A stretch of DNA of 64,000 bases, from NCBI GenBank assembly GCA_017523995.1, contig JAFWUX010000081.1, positions 1-64,000 on the forward strand, written 5' to 3'. Positions 44,501 to 53,050 of the stretch are shown here, piece after piece (position 1 is the first letter of the stretch; each line of letters starts with the position of its first letter). The position numbers and the translations under genes were made by a program. This DNA is from Oscillospiraceae bacterium (lineage in GTDB: Bacteria > Bacillota_A > Clostridia > Oscillospirales > Ruminococcaceae). Under the pieces are notes generated by a model that saw only the letters and a list, made by a program, of their open reading frames with translations, ran no database searches and was not told the DNA's origin.

Positions 44501-44519
44501 GCCCGCGGAGGTAAGTGAC

Positions 44520-45518
44520 ATGGCGAAAATTACAGTTCTTGGCGGCGGTTTCGGTACCGCACTTGCTGTGATGCTTTACACCACACAGCAGCACGATGTA
44601 ACCCTTTGGAGCGCAATCCCCGAGGAGATCGAGGCAATGCGCAGAGACGGCGAGCAGAAGGAAAAGCTGCCCGGCGTCAAGATCCCGAACGGCATCTCGC
44701 TGACAACCGATCTTTCGGTGATTGATGACAGTGATCTTGTCCTGTTTGCAATCCCCTCGGCATTTGTCCGCAGCACCTGCCGGAAGGTCGCACCGCACCT
44801 CAGGGAGGGCACGGTGATCGTCAATGCGGGCAAGGGCATCGAGGAGGATACCTATAAGCTCATGAGCACCGTCTTTGCGGAGGAGCTGCCGCAGGGTGCC
44901 TATGTTGTCATGACGGGACCCTCACACGCGGAGGAAGTCGGCAGAAATATCCCGACCAGCGTTGTTGCGGCATCCTCGAACAGAATGGCGGCATACCTCG
45001 TGCAGGAATGGTTCAGCTCCGCGACATTCCGCGTCTACATCAATGACGATGTCACCGGCTGCGAGCTCGGAGGCGCACTGAAAAACGTCATTGCGCTCTG
45101 CGCCGGTATCTCAGACGGTCTCGGCTACGGCGACAACACCAAGGCGATGCTCATGACCAGAGGTCTGCATGAGATCGAGCGGCTCGGCTCGGCGCTCGGT
45201 GCGCGTGCGAATACCTTTGCCGGTCTGACCGGCATCGGCGACCTGATCGTGACCTGCACCTCGATGCATTCGCGCAACCGCAGAGCGGGTATCCTGATCG
45301 GTCAGGGCGTTTCGCCGGAGGCAGCCGTCGAGCAGGTCGGCACTGTCGAAGGCTATTACTGCTGCAGCGCTGCACACGGTCTTGCGCAGCGCTATGACAT
45401 CGAAATGCCGCTGACGGATGCACTCTATCAGATTCTCTACGAGGGTGCAGATGTCCGCGAGGTTGTGCAGAATCTCATGGCGCGCCCGAAGAAGCACGAA
45501 TACGAAAAGCTGACGTGA
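44520..45518 (+). CDS. gpsA: glycerol-3-phosphate dehydrogenase [NAD(P)+]
   Basis: 332 residues. Reduces DHAP to glycerol-3-P for phospholipid synthesis. 'ITVLGGGFGTALAVML' is the NAD motif (usual GAGxWGTA; here Gly-Gly-Phe), 'TGPSHAEEV' and 'GCELGGALKNVIALCAGI' (catalytic Lys) are conserved. AGGTAAG ribosome binding site inside the end of a repeat unit. It closes the der-plsY-gpsA group. Confidence 0.95.
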   Translation: MAKITVLGGGFGTALAVMLYTTQQHDVTLWSAIPEEIEAMRRDGEQKEKLPGVKIPNGISLTTDLSVIDDSDLVLFAIPSAFVRSTCRKVAPHLREGTVIVNAGKGIEEDTYKLMSTVFAEELPQGAYVVMTGPSHAEEVGRNIPTSVVAASSNRMAAYLVQEWFSSATFRVYINDDVTGCELGGALKNVIALCAGISDGLGYGDNTKAMLMTRGLHEIERLGSALGARANTFAGLTGIGDLIVTCTSMHSRNRRAGILIGQGVSPEAAVEQVGTVEGYYCCSAAHGLAQRYDIEMPLTDALYQILYEGADVREVVQNLMARPKKHEYEKLT

Positions 45519-45659
45519 TTCGGTTCCGCTGCTGCGGATACGAAAAAAAACGCTGTGTGAAAAAATGAAATGAAACTCGAGAAAACGAGCAATCGAGAGC
45601 GATTTCAAGAGAAAACCAGAGATTGAGCGATATATTTTGAAAATTCGGCATTTTGCCGA

Positions 45660-45688
45660 TTGACAAGGCGCCCTGAATCGTGTATAAT
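45660..45688 (+). promoter_or_regulatory. promoter of rplM-rpsI
   Basis: Consensus TTGACA (45660-45665), 17 bases, TATAAT (45683-45688). The leader of about 90 bases has CTCCGTCCCCGTGGAG pairing and may hold the L13 autoregulatory element known in Firmicutes, which I could not confirm. Confidence 0.88.
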
Positions 45689-45780
45689 AGGAGAGCACGC
45701 CGGAAAAGGCAATGTCTCCGTCCCCGTGGAGATGCCGCAAAAATCCGGTTACCTTAAAAATATTGATGGAGGAAAAAACT

Positions 45781-46209
45781 ATGTCAACCACCATGCCGAA
45801 GGTTGCTGAAATCAACCGTAAATGGTATATCATTGACGCAGCAGGTCAGCCGCTCGGCCGCACCGCTGCTAAGGCTGCTGCGATTCTCCGCGGCAAGCAC
45901 AAGGTCGACTTCACCCCGAATGTTGACTGCGGCGATCACGTTATCATCATCAACTGCGCAAAGGCAGTTCTGACCGGTAAGAAGCTCGATCAGAAGTTCG
46001 AGATCTGGCACACCGGCTGGATCGGCCACCTCAAGAAGGTCTCCTACCGCGATCTCATGGAGAAGAATCCGGAGCACGCAATGTATATCGCAGTTGAGGG
46101 CATGCTGCCGAACAACTACATCGGCAGAACCTCTATGAAGCGCCTCCGCGTCTATGCAGATGCAGAGCACAAGAACGCAGCTCAGAAGCCTGAGCTGTGG
46201 ACACTGTAA
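45781..46209 (+). CDS. rplM: 50S ribosomal protein L13
   Basis: 142 residues. 'WYIIDAAGQPLGRTAAKAAAIL' and 'HVIIINCAKAVLTGKKLDQK' are signatures. The ATG at 45781 has GATGGAGG upstream; in-frame codons before it are leader. Coupled to rpsI 18 bases downstream, the universal L13-S9 pair. Confidence 0.98.
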   Translation: MSTTMPKVAEINRKWYIIDAAGQPLGRTAAKAAAILRGKHKVDFTPNVDCGDHVIIINCAKAVLTGKKLDQKFEIWHTGWIGHLKKVSYRDLMEKNPEHAMYIAVEGMLPNNYIGRTSMKRLRVYADAEHKNAAQKPELWTL

Positions 46210-46227
46210 TGAAAGGAGCCAGAAACA

Positions 46228-46644
46228 ATGAGTGAAACAGTTTCCTACGAAGCAAAGCTGAAGTCGTTTTACGGCACCGGCAGAAGAAAGCATTCCGTTG
46301 CGAGAGTTCGCCTTTATCCCGGCTCCGGCAATGTGACCATCAACGGCAGAAGCATTGACGAGTACTTCGGTCTTGATACCCTCAAGCTGATCGTTCGTCA
46401 GCCGCTCGAGCTGACCGAGACCGGCGCACAGTTTGACATCGTCTGCACTGTTGCAGGCGGCGGCGTGACCGGTCAGGCTGGTGCAATCCGTCACGGTGTT
46501 GCACGCGCACTGCTCCAGTTCAATGCTGAGCTCCGTCCGGCGCTCAAGAAGGCTGGTTACCTCACTCGTGACCCGAGAATGAAGGAAAGAAAGAAGTACG
46601 GTCTCAAGGCAGCTCGCCGTGCACCGCAGTTCTCCAAGCGCTGA
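46228..46644 (+). CDS. rpsI: 30S ribosomal protein S9
   Basis: 138 residues. '[19 protein letters not shown]' near the N-terminus, '[19 protein letters not shown]' and the basic C-terminal end '[16 protein letters not shown]' that reaches the ribosomal P site are present. AAAGGAG ribosome binding site. Followed by a terminator. Confidence 0.98.
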   Translation: MSETVSYEAKLKSFYGTGRRKHSVARVRLYPGSGNVTINGRSIDEYFGLDTLKLIVRQPLELTETGAQFDIVCTVAGGGVTGQAGAIRHGVARALLQFNAELRPALKKAGYLTRDPRMKERKKYGLKAARRAPQFSKR

Positions 46645-46673
46645 TTTTCCGATCTTCGCTTTATTCAGAATAC

Positions 46674-46710
46674 AACGCCCCGAAGATATGCTTCGGGGCG
46701 TTTCTGTTTG
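46674..46710 (+). terminator. terminator of rplM-rpsI
   Basis: Perfect 12-base arms AACGCCCCGAAG (46674-46685) and CTTCGGGGCGTT (46691-46702), then TTCTGTTT. Confidence 0.85.
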
Positions 46711-46773
46711 CGGATGCTGTCTTTGGATTGATAACGGGGCGCGCCGCACGCCTCTGTCCTGTGCGGAAAAGGG

Positions 46774-46815
46774 AAGCCGCTGAATTGAACGCAATGCCAA
46801 TTCAGCGGCTTTCTG
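46774..46815. terminator. hairpin at the end of the cdaA-cdaR operon
   Basis: Perfect 13-base arms AAGCCGCTGAATT (46774-46786) and AATTCAGCGGCTT (46799-46811). It lies between convergent rpsI and cdaR. T-run is weak on either side. Confidence 0.5.
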
Positions 46816-46847
46816 ATTCAGATATAAATGGGATTCCGGATACATTG

Positions 46848-48254
46848 TTATCCTGCGGGTTTGATGTTCAGCGCAAGGGAAGGCGGTTTCTGTACCCAGA
46901 CGCCGCTGACCGTATCCGGCATGGTGACATTGATCTTGACCGTGGTGTCGCCCTTTTCGGTCTTGTTGATGAGGTTGACATATGCCTTGAGATCCTCGCT
47001 GTCGATCATGGCGAGCTCCTCGGGCGTGCCGCAGAGCGTGACCTGTGTGTTGCCGTCCGGCGAGCGGAGATCATAGGTGAAGCGGTCATTTGTGTTCTGC
47101 AGCTCAATGTCGCTGTTTTTGATGAGCCGCGTCTCCGTCTGCAGATCGGCGTCATCGAGCTTGAAGGTCACCGATGTGATATTATCCGGACTTTCAAAGC
47201 CCTCAGCGGCGGGGAATGAGCGTGTGATCGTTTTGCCCGGAATCAGGTCGCTCAGCGCGATCGAATACGTGTTGTAGCTGTTGAGATCATCCAGCGACTG
47301 CTTGTAATCCAGATGCGGCGTTTCAATGGTGATCTGCATATTGTCCTCGCCGTATCCGGGGAGCGAGTAGTTCTTGCTGCTGCCGACGATGCTCAGCCGC
47401 TTGTAGATGGTTGAAACATCAAAGCCGTCCGGCACATTGACGATTTCAACGCTGATCGGCAGCGTGCGAGAGTATACAACCGGAATCGTCACGGAGAAAA
47501 GCCCGACGTTTGTTTCAAAGGCGGCGCCGTTGACAGGCTTGCCCTCTGCATCCATGAAGATGTATTCGCTCGAATCAAAGGTTTTCGATTCCAGCAGGTC
47601 TTCGGAATCATTGATCTTGACGCAGATGTGATCGAGTGCGGCAAGCTGTTTGGAAGGCCCGCTGACCTCGACCTTTGCAGGCGAATAGGTGATATTCTCC
47701 TCGCGGATGATCGCTTCCTCATTTGTGCTGAGATTCGGATGTTCCGCGTCGGTGACGGGAACTTCTTTTCTCGTGTAGTGATCCATATTGACACTGACAC
47801 GGCTCGGCGTGATATCCGCTTTTGTGAATGCGGCGCCGTTCTTTGTGCGGATCTTGACAGGCAGCGTCTGTACGCCGGTCATATCCATGATATCGGAATC
47901 AAAATCCACATAGGCTTCGAGATCGGAGCGCGTCAGACCGCCGATTGCGGCGCGGTTGCCGTAGATTGTGCAGGTCACGGTCAGGTTCTGCAGCTCCTCC
48001 TCGGATTCCGGCAGCAGCTTTAATCCGAGACGTTCCGCCTGCGTATTGGCTGTGTCAATCGTGATCGGGAGATCGCGGAACTGCGGCGTGATGTCCGAGG
48101 CGATGTTCGAGGCGATATACGCCCAGAGGAACAGCGCACAGATAAAGGACAGCACAATCAGGCTGATATCCGATCGTTTGAGCTTGCGCGGCTTCTTGAT
48201 CGGCAGCTCCGAGAGCAGTTCCATTGCCGCGGCTTTCGTATCTTTCAACTGCAT
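46848..48254 (-). CDS. cdaR: YbbR-domain regulator CdaR
   Basis: 468 residues. One N-terminal membrane helix (about 28-49, 'ISLIVLSFICALFLWAYIAS') and several outer YbbR repeats, each beginning with a 'LPISVEIVNVPDGF'-like strand. CdaR binds and tunes the diadenylate cyclase CdaA. It follows cdaA by two bases. The usual third gene glmM is not next to it; rpsI faces it instead. Confidence 0.9.
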   Translation of the reverse strand: MQLKDTKAAAMELLSELPIKKPRKLKRSDISLIVLSFICALFLWAYIASNIASDITPQFRDLPITIDTANTQAERLGLKLLPESEEELQNLTVTCTIYGNRAAIGGLTRSDLEAYVDFDSDIMDMTGVQTLPVKIRTKNGAAFTKADITPSRVSVNMDHYTRKEVPVTDAEHPNLSTNEEAIIREENITYSPAKVEVSGPSKQLAALDHICVKINDSEDLLESKTFDSSEYIFMDAEGKPVNGAAFETNVGLFSVTIPVVYSRTLPISVEIVNVPDGFDVSTIYKRLSIVGSSKNYSLPGYGEDNMQITIETPHLDYKQSLDDLNSYNTYSIALSDLIPGKTITRSFPAAEGFESPDNITSVTFKLDDADLQTETRLIKNSDIELQNTNDRFTYDLRSPDGNTQVTLCGTPEELAMIDSEDLKAYVNLINKTEKGDTTVKINVTMPDTVSGVWVQKPPSLALNIKPAG

Positions 48255-48256
48255 AT

Positions 48257-49288
48257 TCAGCCCTCCTTTTCCTTTTTCGCAGGGGGCGTGGGCTTCGCAG
48301 CGGTCTGCTCGGTCTCTGCTGCCTCGAGTGCACGGAGAATGTCCTCCTGCGGAAGTTCCAGTGTCGGTTCTTCGTTCTGCGGCAGGGCTTTCTTTGTATC
48401 CTGCTCCTGCTTGCCGGTGTTTCTGCGGCGCAGGAACGGCAGCTTGATTGTCTTGTTGCGCCAGTTGTCCTTATCCTGCGGGATCAGGACAGCGCGCAGC
48501 AGACGCTCCAGCGATTTTGCGGTGTAGTTGCGCGTCAGGATGCCGTCATCCGCGACGGAGATCTGACCGGTCTCCTCCGAGACGACAATGACGATTGCAT
48601 CGGAGTTTTCGCTCATGCCGATTGCCGCACGGTGACGGGAGCCAAGATGCTTGTCGATCAGCTCCTCCTTCTGCGGCTTCGGCAGGAAACATGCCGCCGC
48701 CCAGATGATGCCGTCACGCATGATGACAGCGCCGTCATGCAGCGGGGTTTTGTTGTAGAAGATGTTGCCGAACAGCTCCGTACTCGGCAGCGCTTTCATC
48801 ACGGTGCCGTTGAGAATCTGCTCGCCGAGCTTGGTGCCGCGCTCAATGACGATCAGCGCACCGGTTGCGGTTTTGGAAAGCTGCTCGACGGATGCGCAGA
48901 TGATCGGGATGGCTCTGTTCCACTGCGCGATGACGTCTTCATCCTCGCCGAGCGTCAGACGGGAGAGCCTTGCAGAGGTCGAACCGAATTTTTCCAGCAC
49001 TCTGCGCAGCTCCGGCTGGAACAGCACAATGATCGCAATCATACCGGCGTTAAGCGCCTTGACCGAGATCCAGCGGATGGCTTTCAGTTTGAGAAAATCA
49101 CTGACAAAGAATACGATTATGATAAACGCGATGCCCTTCATGAGCTGACCGGCGCGCGTTTCACGGATGAACTTGAAAATCGTATAGACCAGAATCGTCA
49201 GCAGGAAGATATCGAGAAAATCAATCGGGCTGATGGAATGCAGAATGTTCAGAATCACATTCCATTTATTGACGATAAAATCCAGCAC
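48257..49288 (-). CDS. cdaA: diadenylate cyclase CdaA
   Basis: 343 residues. Makes cyclic di-AMP from two ATP; controls potassium and wall homeostasis. Three N-terminal membrane helices (within 1-85) precede a DAC domain with the DGA motif ('LHDGAVIMRDG') and the RHR motif ('GSRHRAAIGMSE'). The C-terminal extension after about 275 is charged, with Glu/Lys/Pro, and longer than in Bacillus. It is driven by its own promoter. Confidence 0.95.
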   Translation of the reverse strand: MLDFIVNKWNVILNILHSISPIDFLDIFLLTILVYTIFKFIRETRAGQLMKGIAFIIIVFFVSDFLKLKAIRWISVKALNAGMIAIIVLFQPELRRVLEKFGSTSARLSRLTLGEDEDVIAQWNRAIPIICASVEQLSKTATGALIVIERGTKLGEQILNGTVMKALPSTELFGNIFYNKTPLHDGAVIMRDGIIWAAACFLPKPQKEELIDKHLGSRHRAAIGMSENSDAIVIVVSEETGQISVADDGILTRNYTAKSLERLLRAVLIPQDKDNWRNKTIKLPFLRRRNTGKQEQDTKKALPQNEEPTLELPQEDILRALEAAETEQTAAKPTPPAKKEKEG

Positions 49289-49350
49289 GCACAGTCACTC
49301 CTTTCTGCGGCAGAGTGCCTTTCTCTTTCACTTCTGTTCATACATCTTTA

Positions 49351-49379
49351 AGTATAGCACATTTCAGCGTGAATTTCAA
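49351..49379 (-). promoter_or_regulatory. promoter of cdaA-cdaR
   Basis: On the minus strand: TTGAAA (49374-49379), 17 bases, TATACT (49351-49356). Confidence 0.75.
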
Positions 49380-49520
49380 CCACTTTGCGCAATTTTATTT
49401 TTGAGCCGCGCAGCATGAAGGACGTATTCGGAGGATTTGTCATTTTGCAGCCGGCGATGTCAATAGAAAAGCCTGCAGGTCGAGGGCAGCAACCCTGCCG
49501 CCTTTCCGCTGCATATCCTG

Positions 49521-49549
49521 TTGACTTTTGCGCACAGATGGTGTATAAT
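49521..49549 (+). promoter_or_regulatory. promoter of the TM1266/nitrogenase-like operon
   Basis: TTGACT (49521-49526), 17 bases, TATAAT (49544-49549). It is the only clear promoter before the nitrogenase-like genes. Confidence 0.8.
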
Positions 49550-49606
49550 AGACACGAGGATTCCGCTTGACGGAAAGGAAACCGGAATCCGGAAAGGGTT
49601 TTGTAT

Positions 49607-49867
49607 ATGGAATCGAGAGTCGCAGTGATTGCGATTATCGTGGAGGACAGCAGCTCAGCGGTCAGCATCAATGCGCTGCTGCACGAGTACGATCAGTATA
49701 TCATCGGGCGCATGGGGATTCCCTACCGCTCAAAGGGAATCAGCATCATCAACATTGCGATTGATGCGCCGCAGGATGCGATCAACCGCCTCGCAGGCGG
49801 CATCGGCAGACTCAGCGGTGTCAGCGCAAAAACCGTCTATGCACCGGCAAGGACGCCGGAAAACTGA
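49607..49867 (+). CDS. TM1266-type hydrogenase-linked regulator
   Basis: 86 residues. 'RVAVIAIIVEDSSSAVSINALLHEYDQYIIGRMGIPYRSKG' matches the TM1266 family of putative iron-only hydrogenase system regulators, which have a NikR-C/ACT-like ligand-binding fold without a DNA-binding domain. The ATG at 49607 is chosen over the TTG at 49601, with AAAGGG upstream. It is the first gene after the promoter and directly before the nitrogenase-like cluster, so it may sense a metabolite for that operon; this is inferred. Confidence 0.82.
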   Translation: MESRVAVIAIIVEDSSSAVSINALLHEYDQYIIGRMGIPYRSKGISIINIAIDAPQDAINRLAGGIGRLSGVSAKTVYAPARTPEN

Positions 49868-50021
49868 ATCACAATACGCTTTCTTCTGATGCCAAAACAC
49901 AGCGCACGCTGTCTTGCGGCAAAAGTACGTAAAGCGGACGCTGCCGGAAACCACAGTGCCGCCGTATGTTCTTTTTCGGAAGAAGATACGGCTTTTTTGC
50001 GTCCGCAGAAAGGAAATCAAC
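49868..50021 (+). promoter_or_regulatory. structured leader of the nitrogenase-like operon
   Basis: 154 gene-free bases. GCGGACGC (49934-49941) pairs perfectly with GCGTCCGC (49999-50006); this stem encloses an intrinsic terminator (49961-49997) and its 3' arm sits just before the AAAGGAAA ribosome binding site of the first NifH-like gene. GCGGCA (near 49915) can also pair with TGCCGC (49957-49962), using the first bases of the terminator stem. It looks like an attenuator or riboswitch-like control site; I could not match it to a known class. Confidence 0.5.
49961..49997 (+). terminator. intrinsic terminator inside the leader
   Basis: GCCGTAT (49961-49967) pairs with ATACGGC (49986-49992), with further weak pairing in the loop, followed by TTTTTT. 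It is placed between the TM1266 gene and the first NifH-like gene. Confidence 0.7.
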
Positions 50022-50777
50022 ATGATTAAAATTGCGATCTACGGCAAGGGCGGCATCGGCAAATCGACGATCTCGGGCAATCTTTCGGCGGAGTTTGCCG
50101 CGCGCGGTCTGCGTGTCATGCAGATCGGGTGTGACCCGAAGGCGGATTCCACCGCGCTGCTGCATCACGGCAGCCGCATCCCGACCGTTCTGCAGCTTGA
50201 ACGCGAAAAGGGGAACAAAATCGCGCTCGAGGATATCGTCACCGTCAGCGAGAGCGGCGTGATCTGCGTGGAGGCAGGCGGTCCGGTGCCCGGTGTCGGG
50301 TGCGCGGGCAGAGGCATCATCAATGCGCTCGAGACGCTCAAAAAGCTTGGTGCCTACGAGAAATATCAGCCGGACATTGTGCTCTATGACGTCCTCGGCG
50401 ATGTGGTCTGCGGCGGATTTTCCATGCCGATGCGCAAGGGCTACGCCGACAGGGTGTTTGTGGTCACATCCGGCGAGAAAATGGCGCGCTATGCCGCGGC
50501 GAATATCTGCATGGCGGTGCAGAATTTTCAGGGGCGCGGCTATGCCTCGCTCGGCGGTCTGATTCTCAACTGCCGGAATGTCCCCGATGAGCAGAAGCTG
50601 ACGGAGGAACTCGCGGCGGATTTTGATACCAAGATCATCGGGACGGTTGCGCGCTCGCAGGAGATTCAGCAGGCGGACGCAGAGGGCGTGCCGTTCATCC
50701 TGCAATATCCGCGATGTCAGGCGGCAGAGCAGCTCAGGGCGCTTGCCGATGCGATGCTGAAGGAATGTGAGGCGTGA
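50022..50777 (+). CDS. NifH-like ATPase 1 (nitrogenase superfamily)
   Basis: 251 residues, shorter than NifH (about 290). It should be a dimeric Fe-S ATPase that passes electrons to a NifD/K-like partner. P-loop GKGGIGKST at 8-16, 'GCDPKADST' at 37-44, and both Fe4S4 ligands: Cys94 in GVGCAGRG and Cys130 in GDVVCGGF. Arg97 aligns with the ADP-ribosylated Arg of NifH. The start at 50022 follows AAAGGAAA; upstream open codons lie in the leader. Its stop overlaps the D1 start. Not NifH of a true nitrogenase, since no nifB/nifDK standard set is present. Confidence 0.9.
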   Translation: MIKIAIYGKGGIGKSTISGNLSAEFAARGLRVMQIGCDPKADSTALLHHGSRIPTVLQLEREKGNKIALEDIVTVSESGVICVEAGGPVPGVGCAGRGIINALETLKKLGAYEKYQPDIVLYDVLGDVVCGGFSMPMRKGYADRVFVVTSGEKMARYAAANICMAVQNFQGRGYASLGGLILNCRNVPDEQKLTEELAADFDTKIIGTVARSQEIQQADAEGVPFILQYPRCQAAEQLRALADAMLKECEA

Positions 50778-52090
50778 TGATGCAGCAGCTTGAAAAACCG
50801 CCTGTCTGCCGCATTGCGGACGCCGATCCGAACGGCGCATTTGCCTCGGGGCTGGAATACAATCCGCCGGTGCGCGGCATGTGGAATATTGTGCACATGG
50901 GCATGCTCGTGCCGGAGGCGCATCAGGTCTATGCGTGCGCGCAGGGCTGTCTGCGCGGCGTCATCCTCACGGCGGCGGAGACAAATCAGCTTGACCGCCT
51001 GAGCTGGATCTCGCTGACCGAGGAGGATATGTTCAACGGCACGCTGGAAACCAGTCTGGTCGAGGGCGTCAGTGAGATCATTGAGAAGATCGGGTTTCAT
51101 CCGCCGATGATCCCGCTGTTTCTGAGCTGCATGCATCTGTTTGCGGGCTGCGATTTCGACGGCGTGCTCGCGGATCTCAGCGAACGCTATCCCGATATCA
51201 CCTTTGTAGACTGCTACATGACGCCGACCATGCGCACAACGATCTCACCGGTCGCGCAGTGCAGCAGGCAGCTTTATATGGGACTGAAACCGCTGCCGCA
51301 GAATCCGCGGTCTGTCAATATCATCGGCTGCGACCGCCCGACGGATGAGCATTCGGAGCTGATCCGGATTCTGCGCGGCGCCGGTCTGACGCTGCGGGAT
51401 CTGCCGCTCTGCAAGACCTATGACGATTATCTGCAAATGGCGGAGAGCCGGCTGAATATCGCCTATCTGCCGACGGCGCATGCGGCGCTTGATGCACTCG
51501 GGGAAAAGCTCGGGATTCCGCAGCTTTATCTGCCTGCACGCTTTGATTTTGACGGCCTGCGCGAAAACTACCGGCTGCTCTGCGAAACGCTCGGGCTTGC
51601 GCTGCCGGATTTTGCTGCAGAGGAGCAGGCTGCCGATGCGGCGCTCCGTACGGCAAAGCAGGTGATCGGCGATACGGCGGTCGCAATCGACTACACAGCT
51701 GTCACAAGACCGTTCGAGCTTGCAAAGCTGCTCTGCACATACGGTTTCCGTGTGAAGCATATCATCGCGGATGCGGCAGGCGAGGACGGCGAAGCGTTTG
51801 CGTGGCTGCAGGAACATCAGCCGGAGATACAGCTCTGGTCGCCGACCAATGTCAACATGCTGCATCAGCATGAGAAGGCGTCAGAGCCGGTGCTTGCCGT
51901 CGGGCAGAAGGCTGCCTATTATTTTGCGACCGACCGCTTTGTCAATTTTGTGGTCAACGGCGGCTATTACGGCTTTGCGGGCATCCGCGCGACTGCGGAG
52001 CTGATGCAGGACGCTTTTCTGAATCCGAAGGATCGCAGACCGCTGCTGCGGCATAAAGGCTACGGCTGCGATTCCTGTTTACTCGCATAA
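50777..52090 (+). CDS. NifD-like protein 1 (nitrogenase component 1 family)
   Basis: 437 residues. Oxidored_nitro fold of the NifD/E side. Candidate cluster ligands are Cys54 and Cys58 ('YACAQGCLRG'), Cys118 ('FLSCMHLFAGC', the site like NifD Cys154) and Cys125. 'NIVHMGMLVPEAHQVY' and 'CDRPTDEHSELIRILRGAG' are shared with uncharacterised clostridial nitrogenase-like proteins. No FeMo-cofactor Cys/His pair can be assigned. Start at 50777 (ATG in TGATG overlap) is one of three close options (GTG 50774, ATG 50780). Partner of the K1 protein at 53051 by order and co-occurrence. Confidence 0.85.
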   Translation: MMQQLEKPPVCRIADADPNGAFASGLEYNPPVRGMWNIVHMGMLVPEAHQVYACAQGCLRGVILTAAETNQLDRLSWISLTEEDMFNGTLETSLVEGVSEIIEKIGFHPPMIPLFLSCMHLFAGCDFDGVLADLSERYPDITFVDCYMTPTMRTTISPVAQCSRQLYMGLKPLPQNPRSVNIIGCDRPTDEHSELIRILRGAGLTLRDLPLCKTYDDYLQMAESRLNIAYLPTAHAALDALGEKLGIPQLYLPARFDFDGLRENYRLLCETLGLALPDFAAEEQAADAALRTAKQVIGDTAVAIDYTAVTRPFELAKLLCTYGFRVKHIIADAAGEDGEAFAWLQEHQPEIQLWSPTNVNMLHQHEKASEPVLAVGQKAAYYFATDRFVNFVVNGGYYGFAGIRATAELMQDAFLNPKDRRPLLRHKGYGCDSCLLA

Positions 52091-52102
52091 GGGGGCATAG
52101 GC

Positions 52103-52828
52103 ATGATCGGGCTTGGAACGATCATCAACAGTGCGGCGATTGTTGCAGGCGGACTTTCCGGTCAGCTGATCGGAAAGCTGTTCCGCAGGGAGCAGCAGGA
52201 TGCGCTGACGAAAGCCTGCGGCGTCAGTGTATTGTTTATCGCGCTCTCCGGCGCCATGCAGGGCATGCTGCATATTGACGGCGGCGCGCTCATCAGCGGG
52301 AAATCCATGCTGGTGGTGCTGTGTCTGGCGCTCGGAACGGTCATCGGGGAGCTGATCGGGATTGAACGGGGCTTTGAGCACTTCGGCGAATGGCTCAAGC
52401 GCAGGACCGGCAACAGCGGCGATCCGCAGTTTGTCAATGCGTTTGTCACCGCGTCGCTGACGGTCTGCATCGGGGCGATGGCGATTGTCGGCGCCATTCA
52501 GGACGGCGTCTCCGGCGATTATTCAACGCTAGCGGTCAAATCCGTGCTTGACCTGATTATCGTCGCGGTGATGACATCCTCGATGGGAAAGGGCTGCGCG
52601 TTTTCCGCGATTCCGATTTTTCTGTTTGAGGGCGGCATCACGCTGCTTGCAAGGCTGATCGCACCGCTGATGACCGAAACCGCAGAAGCGTATCTCTCGC
52701 TGATCGGTTCGATTCTGATTTTCTGCGTCGGGCTGAATCTTGTGTGGGGCAAAAAGATCCGCGCGGCGAATATGCTCCCCGCGGTGCTGCTTGCGGTACT
52801 CGCGGCGTATCTGCCCGTAAACTGGTGA
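52103..52828 (+). CDS. DUF554 family membrane protein
   Basis: 241 residues with about six membrane helices. 'IGLGTIINSAAIVAGGLSGQLIGKLF' and 'GKGCAFSAIPIFLFEGGITLLA' match DUF554 (YdfK/YqgA), proteins of unknown transport-like role. It sits between the D1 and K1 nitrogenase-like genes, 12 bases after D1, which is unusual. It may carry a substrate or ion for the system or be a passenger. Confidence 0.88.
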   Translation: MIGLGTIINSAAIVAGGLSGQLIGKLFRREQQDALTKACGVSVLFIALSGAMQGMLHIDGGALISGKSMLVVLCLALGTVIGELIGIERGFEHFGEWLKRRTGNSGDPQFVNAFVTASLTVCIGAMAIVGAIQDGVSGDYSTLAVKSVLDLIIVAVMTSSMGKGCAFSAIPIFLFEGGITLLARLIAPLMTETAEAYLSLIGSILIFCVGLNLVWGKKIRAANMLPAVLLAVLAAYLPVNW

Positions 52829-52920
52829 TGGCTCGGCTTGTGATGATTGATCTTGTGCCCTCGCGCACGTTGTCCCGGCTTTGCAGGGAAACGCAAGAAA
52901 ACATGTGATTTTCTATGTTC

Positions 52921-53006
52921 AAAATGGGATCCTTAAGGGATAGCATCCCTTAAGCAGGGGTTTGGGGACAGCGTCCCCATTATCAATCCGCCGGAGGCAC
53001 TTTATT
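52921..53006. repeat. dispersed intergenic repeat, minus orientation
   Basis: Reverse complement of the order seen at 44111-44196: 'aaaatgggatc', CTTAAGGGATAGCATCCCTTAAG perfect hairpin, GGGGACAGCGTCCCC hairpin, 'attatcaatccgccggaggcac'. It is the only long gap (222 bases) inside the nitrogenase-like gene run, so it probably inserted there. Confidence 0.85.
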
Positions 53007-53050
53007 GACAGACTGAAGCGGTATCTGCCGCCGGATATAAAGGAACTTAT

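Noticed and set aside
44045..44519. CRISPR-like array from the repeated GGATGCACAGAA units
   Set aside because: Only two or three copies, unequal spacing, hairpin repeats and no cas genes.
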